DNA of 64,000 nucleotides from PR03 sp964353555. Lineage in GTDB: Bacteria > Myxococcota_A > UBA9160 > PR03. The notes below the pieces were generated by a model. The model saw only the letters and a list, made by a program, of their open reading frames with translations, was not told the DNA's origin and searched no databases. Positions 15,480 to 25,043 of the stretch are shown here, piece by piece. The stretch lies in NCBI GenBank assembly GCA_964353555.1, contig CAYGWM010000005.1:16050-80049 (forward strand), read 5' to 3'. Position numbers and translations under genes: made by a program. Numbering within the stretch: position 1 is the stretch's first letter; every line of letters starts with the position of its first letter.

Positions 15480-16886
15480 GTGCAAAAGCGCATCTACGGC
15501 GTCGAGACCGAGTACGGAATCATTTTCACGCCGGAAGGTCGCAAGACCCTCCCGGTCGAGAAGGCGATCCGCTTCCTGTTCGAGAAGCTGATCACCACCG
15601 AACATTTCCTGAACGTCTTTCTCGAGAACGGCGCGCGCTTCTACCAGGACACCGGCTGCCATCCCGAGTACGCGACGCCCGAGTGCGCGTCGCCCCGCCA
15701 GCTGATCGTCTACGACAAGGCTGGCGAGCGCATCCTCGAGGAACTCGAGGACTACGCGGAAGAGAAGATCCGCGAAGAGCGCATCGCCGGGAAGCTGTCG
15801 ATCTTCAAGAACAACACCGACTTCGTCGGGAACAGCTACGGCTGCCACGAGAACTACCTGGTCGACCGCGACGTCGACTTCTACTACCTCGCCGAGCAGC
15901 TGATCCCGTTCCTGGTGACGCGCCAGATCTACACCGGCGCAGGCAAGGTGTTCCAGACCCAGGACGGCGTGCACTACTGCATCAGTCAGCGCGCGCAGCA
16001 CATCTATCAGAAGATCTCCGGCACCACGACCAACGACCGCTCGATCATCAACACCCGCGACGAGCCCCACGCCGACCGTGAGAAGTACCGCCGGCTGCAC
16101 GTGATCGTGGGCGACTCGAACATGAGCGAGTACACGAACTTCGTGAAGATCGGCACCTGCGCGATCGTGCTCCAGATGATCGAGGACAACTTCATCAACA
16201 AGGATTTCACGCTCCGCAATCCGGTCAAGGCGATCAAGGACATCTCCTATGACACGACCTGCAAGCGGAAGCTGCGCCTCGACAACGGCCGCGAGTACTC
16301 GCCGATCGAGATCCAGCGCGAGTACTGCGAGATGGCGCAGCGCTACATCGAGCAGTACCCGGTTTCCGACGAGCTGAAGGATGCCGTCGTGAAGTGGCAG
16401 TACGTGCTCGACTGCCTCGACACCGAGCCCGACAAACTCGCCCGCGAGGTGGACTGGATCATCAAGCGCAAGATGATCGAATCGTATCTCGCGAAGAAGG
16501 GCACGGGTTGGAACGACCCGCGCGTCTTCATGCTCGACCTCCAATACCACGACATCCGCGTGAAGAGCGGCCTCTACTACCTGCTGGAACGCAAAGGGGC
16601 GGTCGAGCGGCTGCTCAGCGACGACGAAGTCATCAAGGCGAAGACCGAGCCGCCGCACGATACGCGCGCGAAGATGCGTGGCGAGTTCATCAAGCTCGCG
16701 CGGCAGAACTCGATCCAGTACGACCTCGACTGGTCGAACATCCGCCTCGGCAACCTGCTGAACGTGCGCGTGATCTGCAACAACCCGTTCGAGACCGACA
16801 CCGAGAAGGTCGCCGAGCTGGTGCGGACGATCCAGAAGACCAATCTGCGCAAGACGAGCCTCTCCAAGCTCGTGATCCAGTCCTAG
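15480..16886 (+). CDS. pafA: Pup-protein ligase PafA
   Basis: Ligates the C-terminal Glu of deamidated Pup to a substrate lysine using ATP. 468 residues from GTG 15480. Begins KRIYGVETEYGIIFT and lacks the Dop loop, which separates it from dop. Catalytic Asp57 is in RFYQDTGCHPEYATPE; shared blocks are NSYGCHENYL, LVTRQIYTGAGKV, INTRDEPHADREKYRRLHVI and GDSNMSE. Last gene of the six-gene cluster, 27 bases after prcA. Dop and PafA here remain visibly homologous over their whole length. Confidence 0.97.
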   Translation: MQKRIYGVETEYGIIFTPEGRKTLPVEKAIRFLFEKLITTEHFLNVFLENGARFYQDTGCHPEYATPECASPRQLIVYDKAGERILEELEDYAEEKIREERIAGKLSIFKNNTDFVGNSYGCHENYLVDRDVDFYYLAEQLIPFLVTRQIYTGAGKVFQTQDGVHYCISQRAQHIYQKISGTTTNDRSIINTRDEPHADREKYRRLHVIVGDSNMSEYTNFVKIGTCAIVLQMIEDNFINKDFTLRNPVKAIKDISYDTTCKRKLRLDNGREYSPIEIQREYCEMAQRYIEQYPVSDELKDAVVKWQYVLDCLDTEPDKLAREVDWIIKRKMIESYLAKKGTGWNDPRVFMLDLQYHDIRVKSGLYYLLERKGAVERLLSDDEVIKAKTEPPHDTRAKMRGEFIKLARQNSIQYDLDWSNIRLGNLLNVRVICNNPFETDTEKVAELVRTIQKTNLRKTSLSKLVIQS

Positions 16887-16888
16887 GC

Positions 16889-17248
16889 ATGCCGGCAGCC
16901 GGCGGACCGCGACTCGTCCCCGACGCCGCCGCTGCAACGACGCCGGGCGCGATCTCGTCCGTTCCGGAGCGTCCCGCGCGACGACCCGTATTGCGAATTC
17001 TCGCAGCGGCGCTGCTCGTTGCCGCGCTGGTCGTAGCGGCCGCGGAGCATCGTCGGGCGGGCGCACTCGAGGCTCGCGTGACGGATCTCTCGGCTTCCCT
17101 CGCGACGGCCCAGGCGGAGCTCACGGCCCGTCGCCAGCACCTCGATGCGATCCGTTCTTCGGTCGCCGACATGCGGGAGCGCGTGGGCGCGCTCGAATCC
17201 CTCGCCGGCACTGATCCGGCGGCGCCGTTCGGTACGTCGGATCACTGA
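16889..17248 (+). CDS. Small membrane-anchored coiled-coil protein
   Basis: 119 residues, of no family I recognise. A Pro/Ala-rich cytoplasmic N-terminus of about 33 residues, one membrane segment (ILAAALLVAALVVAAAE) and a C-terminal segment with heptad-like spacing (LEARVTDLSASLATAQAEL onward). This single-pass, short coiled-coil plan resembles FtsL/FtsB-type division proteins, but no sequence motif confirms that. It starts 3 bases after pafA without a clear ribosome site and lies 127 bases before mreB, so it could belong with either. Confidence 0.6.
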   Translation: MPAAGGPRLVPDAAAATTPGAISSVPERPARRPVLRILAAALLVAALVVAAAEHRRAGALEARVTDLSASLATAQAELTARRQHLDAIRSSVADMRERVGALESLAGTDPAAPFGTSDH

Positions 17249-17375
17249 TCGGCGTCCGCGCCGCAGCCGGCGCGCAACTTCGCGGCCGATCTCGCTCCGG
17301 CACTCAACTTCGCAGCAGTCCCGCCGATGAGACAGAAAGCCGCCCGCACCGCGGGCCCGTCATGCGGAGACCGCG

Positions 17376-18410
<1,035 letters not shown>

Positions 18411-18478
18411 CGGAGTCCCAGTCCGCAACGTCTGCGCTTCGTCCCACGCGCCATCACGGCGCCTTCAGCGACTCGCGC

Positions 18479-19249
18479 TCACGCGCCGGCGGCTTTCGAG
18501 GCCAGACCGCCCGCCATCTTCCAACGCCGCACGATCAAATAGAGCAGCGTCCAGGGGATGCCGATCGCGGCGCAGATCAGCAACAGGTGCGTCTGCCCGC
18601 TCGAGCCCTCGAGGCGGATCGTTCGGAACACGATCAGCAACAGGATTCCCCAGCCGAGTCCGTGGGGCGTGCCGTACTCCTTGCGCAGCGCCTTGCGCCA
18701 GTCGTAATGGGAACCCTCGACGGTGTCGCGCAGACCTGCGAGGCGCGGAACGAAGCGGTTCACGTCGCGTGCGTAGGCGTCGTAGGCCGCGCCGAACTTC
18801 ACGCGCAGATACGCCTCTTCCGAAACGATGATCGCGAAGTACAGGAAACCCACGAGTGACACGCCGATCGCGAACGCGAGCGGTGAACCCCAGATCGTCG
18901 CCAACCCGACGAGGATCAAGAAGTTGCCGACGTACATCGGATTGCGGACGTGCGCGTACACGCCCTCGGTGACGAGATCATCGGCGTAGATGCGCCGGTT
19001 CTTCCCACCTCGTTTGATGTAGGCGAACCCGACCACGAAGAAACGGATCGCCTGACCGAGGAGCGCAATCGCGATGCCAGCGATGGTGACTCCGCGCGCG
19101 ACCGAGTCCACTCGCAGCGCCTCGGCCGGCCGGGTCGCCACGAGCATTGTGGCCAGCACGAACGGAATCAGCAGCCCCCGGTAGTGGAAGCCGAAATCAC
19201 CCGCACGGCGTAGGAATGCGCTGCCCGATCCGAAATCGCGCGCGCTCAC
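18479..19249 (-). CDS. Isoprenylcysteine/phospholipid-type integral membrane methyltransferase
   Basis: 256 residues with about five hydrophobic segments. The C-terminal catalytic region of the ICMT/PEMT superfamily is clear: VTEGVYAHVRNPMYVGNFL (SAM-binding RNPxY block) and EEAYLRVKFGAAYDAYARDVNRFVP. Such proteins methylate prenyl-cysteine, phosphatidylethanolamine or other lipids; the substrate here is unknown. The GTG start overlaps the cmoA stop by GTGA, so it is translated with cmoA. Confidence 0.75.
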   Translation of the reverse strand: MSARDFGSGSAFLRRAGDFGFHYRGLLIPFVLATMLVATRPAEALRVDSVARGVTIAGIAIALLGQAIRFFVVGFAYIKRGGKNRRIYADDLVTEGVYAHVRNPMYVGNFLILVGLATIWGSPLAFAIGVSLVGFLYFAIIVSEEAYLRVKFGAAYDAYARDVNRFVPRLAGLRDTVEGSHYDWRKALRKEYGTPHGLGWGILLLIVFRTIRLEGSSGQTHLLLICAAIGIPWTLLYLIVRRWKMAGGLASKAAGA

Positions 19250-19965
19250 TTGAGCGCGACCAGGCCGCAGAAGTTGTACCAGCGCATGAATTCCTCGCAG
19301 TACGAGAACCCGTTGGCGCAGAGCAGATCCTTGTTCTCGTCACCGTGGAACGGCACCAGTACGTTCTCGAGCGCTTCCCGCTTCTGTGAGATCTCGAGCT
19401 CGCTGTAGCCGTTGCGGCGCTTGAAGTCGTAGTAGTGGTCGATGAAAAGGCGGTTCAGCCGCGAGTTCGGCGAGAGGATCTTCTCGACCAGGATCAGGCA
19501 GCCGCCCGGGACGAGGCCGCTCGCGATGCGCCGGATCAGTTCCGGGCGGTGGATCGGGCGCACGAACTGAAGCGTCAGGTTCAGGATCACGACCGACGCA
19601 TCCTCGACGACGAGATTCTCCAGCGTCTCGCAGCGCAGCTCGCAGGGCCGCGAGACATGGGCCTGCGCGAGTTTCTCGCTGGCCTTTTTCAGCATGTCCG
19701 GCGAGGAATCGATGCCGACGAACGCGACGTCCTGAGGCAGATGCGGGTCGAGGCCGAGGAACGTGGTGGCGGTCGAACAGCCGAGGTCGAAGACGCGCGT
19801 TCCTGGCTGCGCGAAGTCGATGCTGAGTTCGGTGATCATGCGCTGCGTCTCGGCGTAGTTGGGAACCGAGCGCAGCAGCATGTCGTCGAAGACCTGGGCG
19901 GTCTCGCGGCCGAAATCGAAATCGCCGATCGCGCCGCGTTTGTCGCTGAAGAGTTCGTCCTTCAC
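19246..19965 (-). CDS. cmoA: Carboxy-S-adenosyl-L-methionine synthase CmoA
   Basis: Makes carboxy-SAM from SAM and prephenate; CmoB then uses it to form 5-carboxymethoxyuridine at tRNA wobble position 34. 239 residues. Similarity to the E. coli enzyme is extensive by eye: DELFSDKRGAIGDFDFGRE, RSVPNYAETQRMI, QPGTRVFDLGCSTATT (SAM motif I), VGIDSSPDMLKKA, VVILNLTLQFV, DFKRRNGYSELEISQKREAL and the final GLVALK. GTG start with GGAGGG upstream. No cmoB is in the window. Confidence 0.92.
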   Translation of the reverse strand: MKDELFSDKRGAIGDFDFGRETAQVFDDMLLRSVPNYAETQRMITELSIDFAQPGTRVFDLGCSTATTFLGLDPHLPQDVAFVGIDSSPDMLKKASEKLAQAHVSRPCELRCETLENLVVEDASVVILNLTLQFVRPIHRPELIRRIASGLVPGGCLILVEKILSPNSRLNRLFIDHYYDFKRRNGYSELEISQKREALENVLVPFHGDENKDLLCANGFSYCEEFMRWYNFCGLVALK

Positions 19966-19998
19966 CGGCTAGCCCTCCTATTCACCATAGCGTGGCGG

Positions 19999-20019
19999 GT
20001 TGGCACCTTCGGCGCCAAC
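19999..20019 (-). terminator. Possible hairpin terminator of the ruvX-mltG-SCP2 operon
   Basis: GTTGGC and GCCAAC enclose 9 bases, starting 3 bases after the SCP2-protein stop on the minus strand. There is no U-tract, so intrinsic termination would be weak. Confidence 0.25.
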
Positions 20020-20022
20020 GCA

Positions 20023-20643
20023 TCAGTCCGGTGACAGTACCGCGAGCGCGAGTTGCATTGCCCGCTGCATGTCGCCCTCGACGGCGATCTTGCCGGCGAG
20101 GAAGGCTTCCTGTGGCTCCAGCTTGCCGTCCCTCAACTCGCGATACGCCTGGGCATCGACGCGAATCGTCGTTTCGGCGACGTCGCCCGGCGTCGCATCA
20201 CCCAGTCGTGCGAGTAGTTGGAAACCGCCCTCGCCCGTCAGTTCGAAGCAGAGCGTGCCGCCGACCGCCGCGATCTGCTCGACGCGCCCGCGCGTCAGCT
20301 TGATCGGAGCGCCCATCCCCGAGATGCCGCCGAGGAAGCCGAGCACATTGTCGCCGGCCTCGCGAAGCAGCGGCTCGTAGTGCGCGCGATCCACCGCGAT
20401 GCTGAGAAAAGGCGGCTGCGCGGGCGCGTCGCTGGCGCTGCTGCGACCGTTCTCGATGTTGACGAAGACGGTGACGCCGCCTTCGCCGCGCACGTCGAAG
20501 CGAATCGTCGCGGCGACGGCGCGCATCCCTTCGAGGGCGCGCTGCGCCGTCTGCGTCGCCTGCTCCTGCTCGGCGAGCGACCGATTCAGTTGCGCGGGGA
20601 AGCGTTCGCTGAAGAACGTCTTCGGATCGGGTGCTTCGCTCAT
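20023..20643 (-). CDS. SCP2 sterol-binding domain protein
   Basis: 206 residues, cytoplasmic, with an SCP2-like lipid-binding fold over most of its length: ATIRFDVRGEGGVTVFVNIENG early, GGTLCFELTGEGGFQLLARLGD in the middle and the C-terminal LRDGKLEPQEAFLAGKIAVEGD typical of the SCP2 hydrophobic tunnel. Such domains bind acyl-CoA, sterols or other lipids; the ligand is unknown. ATG 20643 overlaps the mltG stop (ATGA), making it the third gene of ruvX-mltG-SCP2. Confidence 0.8.
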   Translation of the reverse strand: MSEAPDPKTFFSERFPAQLNRSLAEQEQATQTAQRALEGMRAVAATIRFDVRGEGGVTVFVNIENGRSSASDAPAQPPFLSIAVDRAHYEPLLREAGDNVLGFLGGISGMGAPIKLTRGRVEQIAAVGGTLCFELTGEGGFQLLARLGDATPGDVAETTIRVDAQAYRELRDGKLEPQEAFLAGKIAVEGDMQRAMQLALAVLSPD

Positions 20644-21683
20644 TGCGAATCTCGTCTCCTCTGGTAGCGCGTCACGTTGGCGAGATGCTCGGCGTAGGAA
20701 CGCGAAAAAATGTGCGTGCCGTCGCCCTTCGCGACGAAGTACAGGTACTCGCTCTCCGCGGGTCGCACGACCGCTGCGAGCGACGCAGCGCCCGGATTCG
20801 CGATCGGCGTCGGTGGCAGCCCGGTGATCCGGTAGGTGTTCCACGGGTTCGTCTCGTCTTCGAGGTGTTCGCGGCGCAGGTTGCCGTCGAAGTCCTCGAT
20901 GCCGTAGATCGTGGTCGGATCGGACTCGAGCCGCATGCCGCGGACGAGGCGGTTCGAGAACACCGAAGCCACCAGCGGACGCTCGTCCGCCGCACCGGTC
21001 TCCTTCTCGACGATCGACGCCAGCGTCACCACCTGCTGCATGCCGAGCCCGCGCGCGTTCGCATCGGCTGCGAGCGGCGCCCATTGTGCGCGGAACTGGT
21101 CGACGAGTACACGCGCGACCTGCTTGGCGCTCTGTCCATGCGGCATCCGATACGTATCGGGAAACAGGTAGCCTTCGAGGTTCGCACCCTCGACGCCGAA
21201 CTCGCGCGCGATGGCGGGATCGCGCGCGACGGCGAGGAACTCGTCGGCGCGCACGAGGGTGGCGGCCTCGAGTCGTATTGCGGTCTCCGCCGCCGTGAGA
21301 CCTTCGGGCAGCACTACCTCGTAGGTGACGACGCGCCCGGCAACGAGTTCCTCGAGCACGCGCGGCGTTCCCCAGGACGGTGAGAGCGCGTATTCACCGG
21401 CGCGAATCTTCGCCGCGACGCCGCGCCAGCGTGCCAGCACTACGAGAGCGCGAGCGCTGCGCACGATGCCGGCGTCCTCGAGGTCCGCAGCGATGCGCCA
21501 CAGCGACGACCCCGACGCCACGTCGATGCGAAGCGCGGCGGCGCGATCGCTCACCGGGGCCAGCAACCAGGTCGCCGCGCCAACCATCGCGACGGCGATC
21601 GTCATGGCGACGCCGAGCGCGATGACGAGGGCGCGAAGGCGACGCTTCGGCGGCGGCCCGATCGGTTCGCTCGCGGCGCTCAC
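20640..21683 (-). CDS. mltG: Endolytic transglycosylase MltG
   Basis: Inner-membrane enzyme that cuts nascent glycan strands and sets their length. 347 residues: a short basic N-terminus, one membrane anchor (about 18-42), a LysM-like segment (IRAGEYALSPSWGTPRVL) and the YceG catalytic domain with GYLFPDTYRMPHG, the catalytic-Glu motif ASIVEKETG, VFSNRLVRGMRLESDPT and NTYRITGLPPTPIANPG. The start overlaps the ruvX stop by 4 bases; ruvX-mltG pairing is common. Confidence 0.94.
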   Translation of the reverse strand: MSAASEPIGPPPKRRLRALVIALGVAMTIAVAMVGAATWLLAPVSDRAAALRIDVASGSSLWRIAADLEDAGIVRSARALVVLARWRGVAAKIRAGEYALSPSWGTPRVLEELVAGRVVTYEVVLPEGLTAAETAIRLEAATLVRADEFLAVARDPAIAREFGVEGANLEGYLFPDTYRMPHGQSAKQVARVLVDQFRAQWAPLAADANARGLGMQQVVTLASIVEKETGAADERPLVASVFSNRLVRGMRLESDPTTIYGIEDFDGNLRREHLEDETNPWNTYRITGLPPTPIANPGAASLAAVVRPAESEYLYFVAKGDGTHIFSRSYAEHLANVTRYQRRRDSQ

Positions 21684-22111
21684 GCACCCTCCAAATGCTG
21701 CCGCCGCGAAAGGTACGTCGAGAGCAGCAGCGTCGCGGCGACCTCGTCGACGATCCCCTTGCCGTGTTTCTCGACGACGCGTCGCCCGCTCTCCCGCAGG
21801 CTGCGATGGGCGGCGACGCTGGTCCAGCGCTCATCGAGCAGCTCGACGGGAATCGCGGCCGCCTCGGCGAGCGCGGTCGCAAAGGCGCGCGCGGCCTCGG
21901 CCTCGGGTCCCGCGCGTCCGTTCATGTGCAGCGGCAAACCTACGACGGCGCAGCCGATCCCGCGCTCGCGCACCAGCTTGCAGAGCGCCGCGAAGTCGGC
22001 GCGCTTGCTCTTGCGCTCGAGCGTGCCCGCCGGAAACGCGATGCGGCCGTCTTCGTCGGACACGGAGAGTCCGATTCGACGCGTTCCGAGATCGATGCCG
22101 AGCACTCGCAC
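21680..22111 (-). CDS. ruvX: Putative pre-16S rRNA nuclease RuvX/YqgF
   Basis: RNase H-fold nuclease involved in pre-16S rRNA end maturation. About 143 residues. The opening RVLGIDLGTRRIGLSVSD holds the first catalytic Asp; VVGLPLHMNGR and LLDERWTSVAAHRSL with the later KGIVDEVAATLLLSTYL are the other family blocks. I choose GTG 22111, which gives the usual MRVLGIDLG start; TTG 22120 adds three residues. An extended -10-like TGCTAGGTT lies a few bases upstream, which would make the message nearly leaderless. Confidence 0.93.
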   Translation of the reverse strand: MRVLGIDLGTRRIGLSVSDEDGRIAFPAGTLERKSKRADFAALCKLVRERGIGCAVVGLPLHMNGRAGPEAEAARAFATALAEAAAIPVELLDERWTSVAAHRSLRESGRRVVEKHGKGIVDEVAATLLLSTYLSRRQHLEGA

Positions 22112-22240
22112 GGCGCCCAACCTAGCAAGTTGTAGTGGAACCCCCGGACGCGCGATTCGGGACGCGTTCAGCCGCCGACCGCGAAGTGGAATTCCTCTCG
22201 CACCACCTTGCCGTTGCGGACAAACGGCGTGTTGGAGTCT

Positions 22241-24138
22241 TCATCTCGATTTGTCGGGATGCGCGCGGCGCTTCTGCGCTAGCACAGCGGTCTGACGGAG
22301 CTGTGCGTCGCTGCTGCGCGCTGCACGTCCGAGCGCGTCCGTGGCTTCGCGACCGGGCAGACCCGAGAGCGCGCTGATCGNNNNNNNNNNNNNNNNNNNN
22401 NNNNNNNNNNNNNNNNNNNNNNNNNNNNNNNNNNNNNNNNNNNNNNNNNNNNNNNNNNNNNNNNNNNNNNNNNNNNNNNNCGTCCGAGCGCGTCCGTGGC
22501 TTCGCGACCGGGCAGACCCGAGAGCGCGCTGATCGCGGCAAGTTTCAAGTCGCGCAGCTTGCGGCGCTGGAAGAAGCCGCCGTGTGCAAGGATCGCGGCG
22601 ATCGCGCGCGCGCCTTCCGGGCGACCGAGGCGGCCGAGCGCGCGTACGAATTCACGGGCGAGCGCAATGTCGCCACTCGCGAGCGCGCGGCGGAGCGCTT
22701 CGGTGAGCGGCGCCACCGCGAGCACGCGACCCGACGATCCGAGCGAGTAGGCTGCGAAGCCGGCGACAGCCGCGCGCGGGCTCGCGACTCCCTCGGCGAG
22801 CGCTTCGAGCGACGAGACGTCACCGATGCGAAGAAGCGCATGCGCCGCTTCGCGCGCCACCTCGTCGTGGCCGTCGAGCATCGCCTCGCGCAGACTCGAG
22901 ACGAGGCGCGGGTTCTGGGTTTCTCCGGCGAGTCGCAGCGCCAGTCGCTGGCGGCGCTTCGATCCGCTGGTGATCGCCTCGATGAGAGCGTGCGACACTT
23001 CCTCGCCGATCGTCAGCAGCACGCCCGCGAGACGCTCGCGGCGCTCCGAGTCCATCTCGATCTCGAGCTGGTCGAGCACGCGCGGCACGCAGCGGGCGCC
23101 GAGTTCGCGCAGCACACCGGTGGCGTGCAGACTGGTGTCTACATTCGCGTCGCAGGCGCGCCCGATCAGATCGTCGAGCGCCGCGCCGCGCGCGATCTGG
23201 GCCAGGCCTTCCAGCGCCGACTCGCGTTGCGCGAAGGAACGCTTGGCATCGTCGCCCGCGTGCGATGCGAGCACCAACAGCGCGCGGTAGCCCTCGTCGA
23301 CGACACCTTGTGTGACGAGCTCCTGCGTCGCGAACACGATCTGGCGGACCATGTCGCGGTAGCGGAGATCGTCGTCGCACTCGGTGAGTTCGCGCAGTCG
23401 TTCCACCAGCCCCAGTGCGCCGGCGACCTCGGGAGCGGCGTCGAGCGGCGACTCATCGATGTCAATCGGGCCCAGCTCCTCGAGCAGGTCGATCGGGGCT
23501 GTGATTTCGCCGCGTGCGACCGGCTGATCGTCGCAGTCGAGTTCGTCTTCTCCGAGTTCGACGATCGCTCCCGCGTCGAGGATCGGCACCGTTTCGCGGA
23601 CTGGGGTTTCTTCGACGACCGTCACTTTGCTCTGCGTGGCGCGCGCGACGGCGAAGTGCGCGCGCGCGAGTAGATTACGCCAATCTGCGTCGTTCACCTG
23701 CAGGCCACGGCGCGAGCCGTCGTAGAAGTTCGCTTCGAAGCCGCCTTCCGCGGCGAGCGTCTCGGGCGTGGCGATCAGCACGTCGAGAAACGCAGTGAGC
23801 GTTTCGGCGTCGAGGTCGGCTTCGAGGACCAGATGTCGGACGGCGCGCTGCTCGAGCTGGCGCGCCAGTTCATCGACGCGTCCCGCGCCGATCACCATGT
23901 TCGAGCCCACCAGGCAGAAGCCGCCGCGTCGGACGTCGAGCGCGAGCGGACCGTTGCGACGCACTTCACCTTGAAGCGCGCGCAAAGAGCGGTCGAGCAG
24001 TTCGTGGCGGGTGCCGTGCCCGCGCTCGTAGAAGCTCCAGCCCTTGAGCGTGCGGCCCAGCTCGACGAGCGTCGCGCACACGTCGGCACTCGTGCGGTTG
24101 GTGCCACCGGGCGCATCAGCGCTTGTGTCTCGATCCAT
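22241..24138 (-). CDS. HEAT-repeat protein (interrupted by an assembly gap)
   Basis: About 580 residues after the gap is collapsed. An N-terminal domain of about 150 residues (KGWSFYERGHGTRHELLDRS) is of a type seen before HEAT repeats in myxobacterial-like proteins. An acidic linker follows, then HEAT/PBS-lyase-like repeats such as ALIEAITSGSKRRQRLALRL and SLREAMLDGHDEVAREAAHA. Probably a scaffolding protein; partner unknown. Bases 22326-22380 repeat 22481-22535, and removing one copy plus the Ns keeps the frame, running to a stop at 22241-22243. A coding-like sequence in another frame just beyond suggests a frameshift near the C-terminus. Confidence 0.65.
22381..22480. other. Assembly gap (100 N) with 55-bp duplicated flanks
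   Basis: Bases 22326-22380 equal 22481-22535. Collapsing the copy and the Ns restores a continuous reading frame through the HEAT-repeat gene, which is independent support for the gap being an artefact. Confidence 0.85.
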
Positions 24139-24539
24139 GGCCGCCCATCCTCATGACCCGGAGGGCCNNNNNNNNNNNNNNNNNNNNNNNNNNNNNNNNN
24201 NNNNNNNNNNNNNNNNNNNNNNNNNNNNNNNNNNNNNNNNNNNNNNNNNNNNNNNNNNNNNNNNNNNGACGCTTCGCGCCCTGCTCGATACGCCTCGGCC
24301 CTCGTGGCCGCTTCACCGCCCTGCTCATCGACCGCGCACAAAGGCCGCTTGAACCCCGGTCGCTTCAGACGGGAGCGCGGGCTGGCAGCCTGCTAAGCTT
24401 GCCCGGCGTCCGTTTCCCCCCATCCGGGCGCCAAATCTTCCTCGGTCCTTGGCTGAGTCCAGAAGGTCGGGTCATCCAGACCGATCGCTCCAACCAGACG
24501 CACGTTCCGGATCCGCCTGCGGGCGCTCCGAGCGGGCTC
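24139..24539. other. Region between the HEAT-repeat gene and pgpA, with an unresolved gap
   Basis: Holds a 100-N gap (24168-24267) whose flanks are not duplicated, so real sequence may be missing. The flanks (TCATGACCCGGAGGGCC before; GACGCTTCGCGCCCTGCT after) resemble repeat family C at 577-648, and a longer array may have broken the assembly. TGCTAAGCT near 24392-24400 resembles an extended -10 for pgpA. No gene is seen. Confidence 0.5.
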
Positions 24540-25028
24540 GTGCGCGTCTTCGCGCTCGTCATCGCGACGGGAGCGGGCGCCGGCTATTCGCCGTTCGCAT
24601 CCGGTACGGCTGGCTCCGCTGTGGGCCTGCTGCTCTTCTGGCCACTCGCATCGTTGTCGCTGCCGCTCTACGGCGTGACGGTGGTCGGCACCGTGTGCGT
24701 AGGGATCTGGGCGGCCGAACAGATGTGCCGGCTCTGGAAGACCCAGGACGACGGTCGCATCGTGATCGACGAGATCGCCGGCCAGCTGATCACGCTGGCG
24801 CCGCTGCTTTTCTGGGGTCGCGCCCATTCCATTGGCTGGGTTGTGACCGGATTCGTCCTATTCCGGTGCTTGGATGTCTGGAAGCCGGGTCCCGTGCGCT
24901 GGCTCGATCAGAACGTGCACGGGGGCATGGGCGTGGTGCTGGACGACGTGCTCGCGGGTGTCTTCGGCGCCGTCGTGATGGCAATGCTGGTGCTAGTGCT
25001 GGGGCAGATGGGCGGGGCCACGCTGTGA
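24540..25028 (+). CDS. pgpA: Phosphatidylglycerophosphatase A
   Basis: Dephosphorylates phosphatidylglycerophosphate to phosphatidylglycerol at the inner membrane. From GTG 24540, 162 residues, which is the family's usual length. Markers are ATGAGAGYSPFASGTAGSAV at the N-terminus (family GTGxSPxAPGTxGS), then GRIVIDEIAGQLITL and the later FRCLDVWKPGPVRWLDQ and GMGVVLDDVLAGVFG with acidic residues of the active site. Four hydrophobic segments. The frame is open upstream and the start is not firm, but homologues begin close to this GTG. Confidence 0.85.
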   Translation: MRVFALVIATGAGAGYSPFASGTAGSAVGLLLFWPLASLSLPLYGVTVVGTVCVGIWAAEQMCRLWKTQDDGRIVIDEIAGQLITLAPLLFWGRAHSIGWVVTGFVLFRCLDVWKPGPVRWLDQNVHGGMGVVLDDVLAGVFGAVVMAMLVLVLGQMGGATL

Positions 25029-25043
25029 ATCGGGCGAGGTCGC

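Noticed and set aside
14715..17066. A 783-codon open frame antisense to pafA and prcA
   Set aside because: Same mirror effect; composition is dominated by Leu/Val/Asp/Arg with no motif, start signal or homology I can see.
18448..18462. GCGCC-ATCAC-GGCGC hairpin between mreB and the convergent methyltransferase gene
   Set aside because: Only 5 bp with no U-tract; such stems are expected by chance at this GC content.
24168..24267. Possibility that this gap is also a 55-base overlap artefact
   Set aside because: The bases on its two sides do not repeat each other, so real sequence may be missing.
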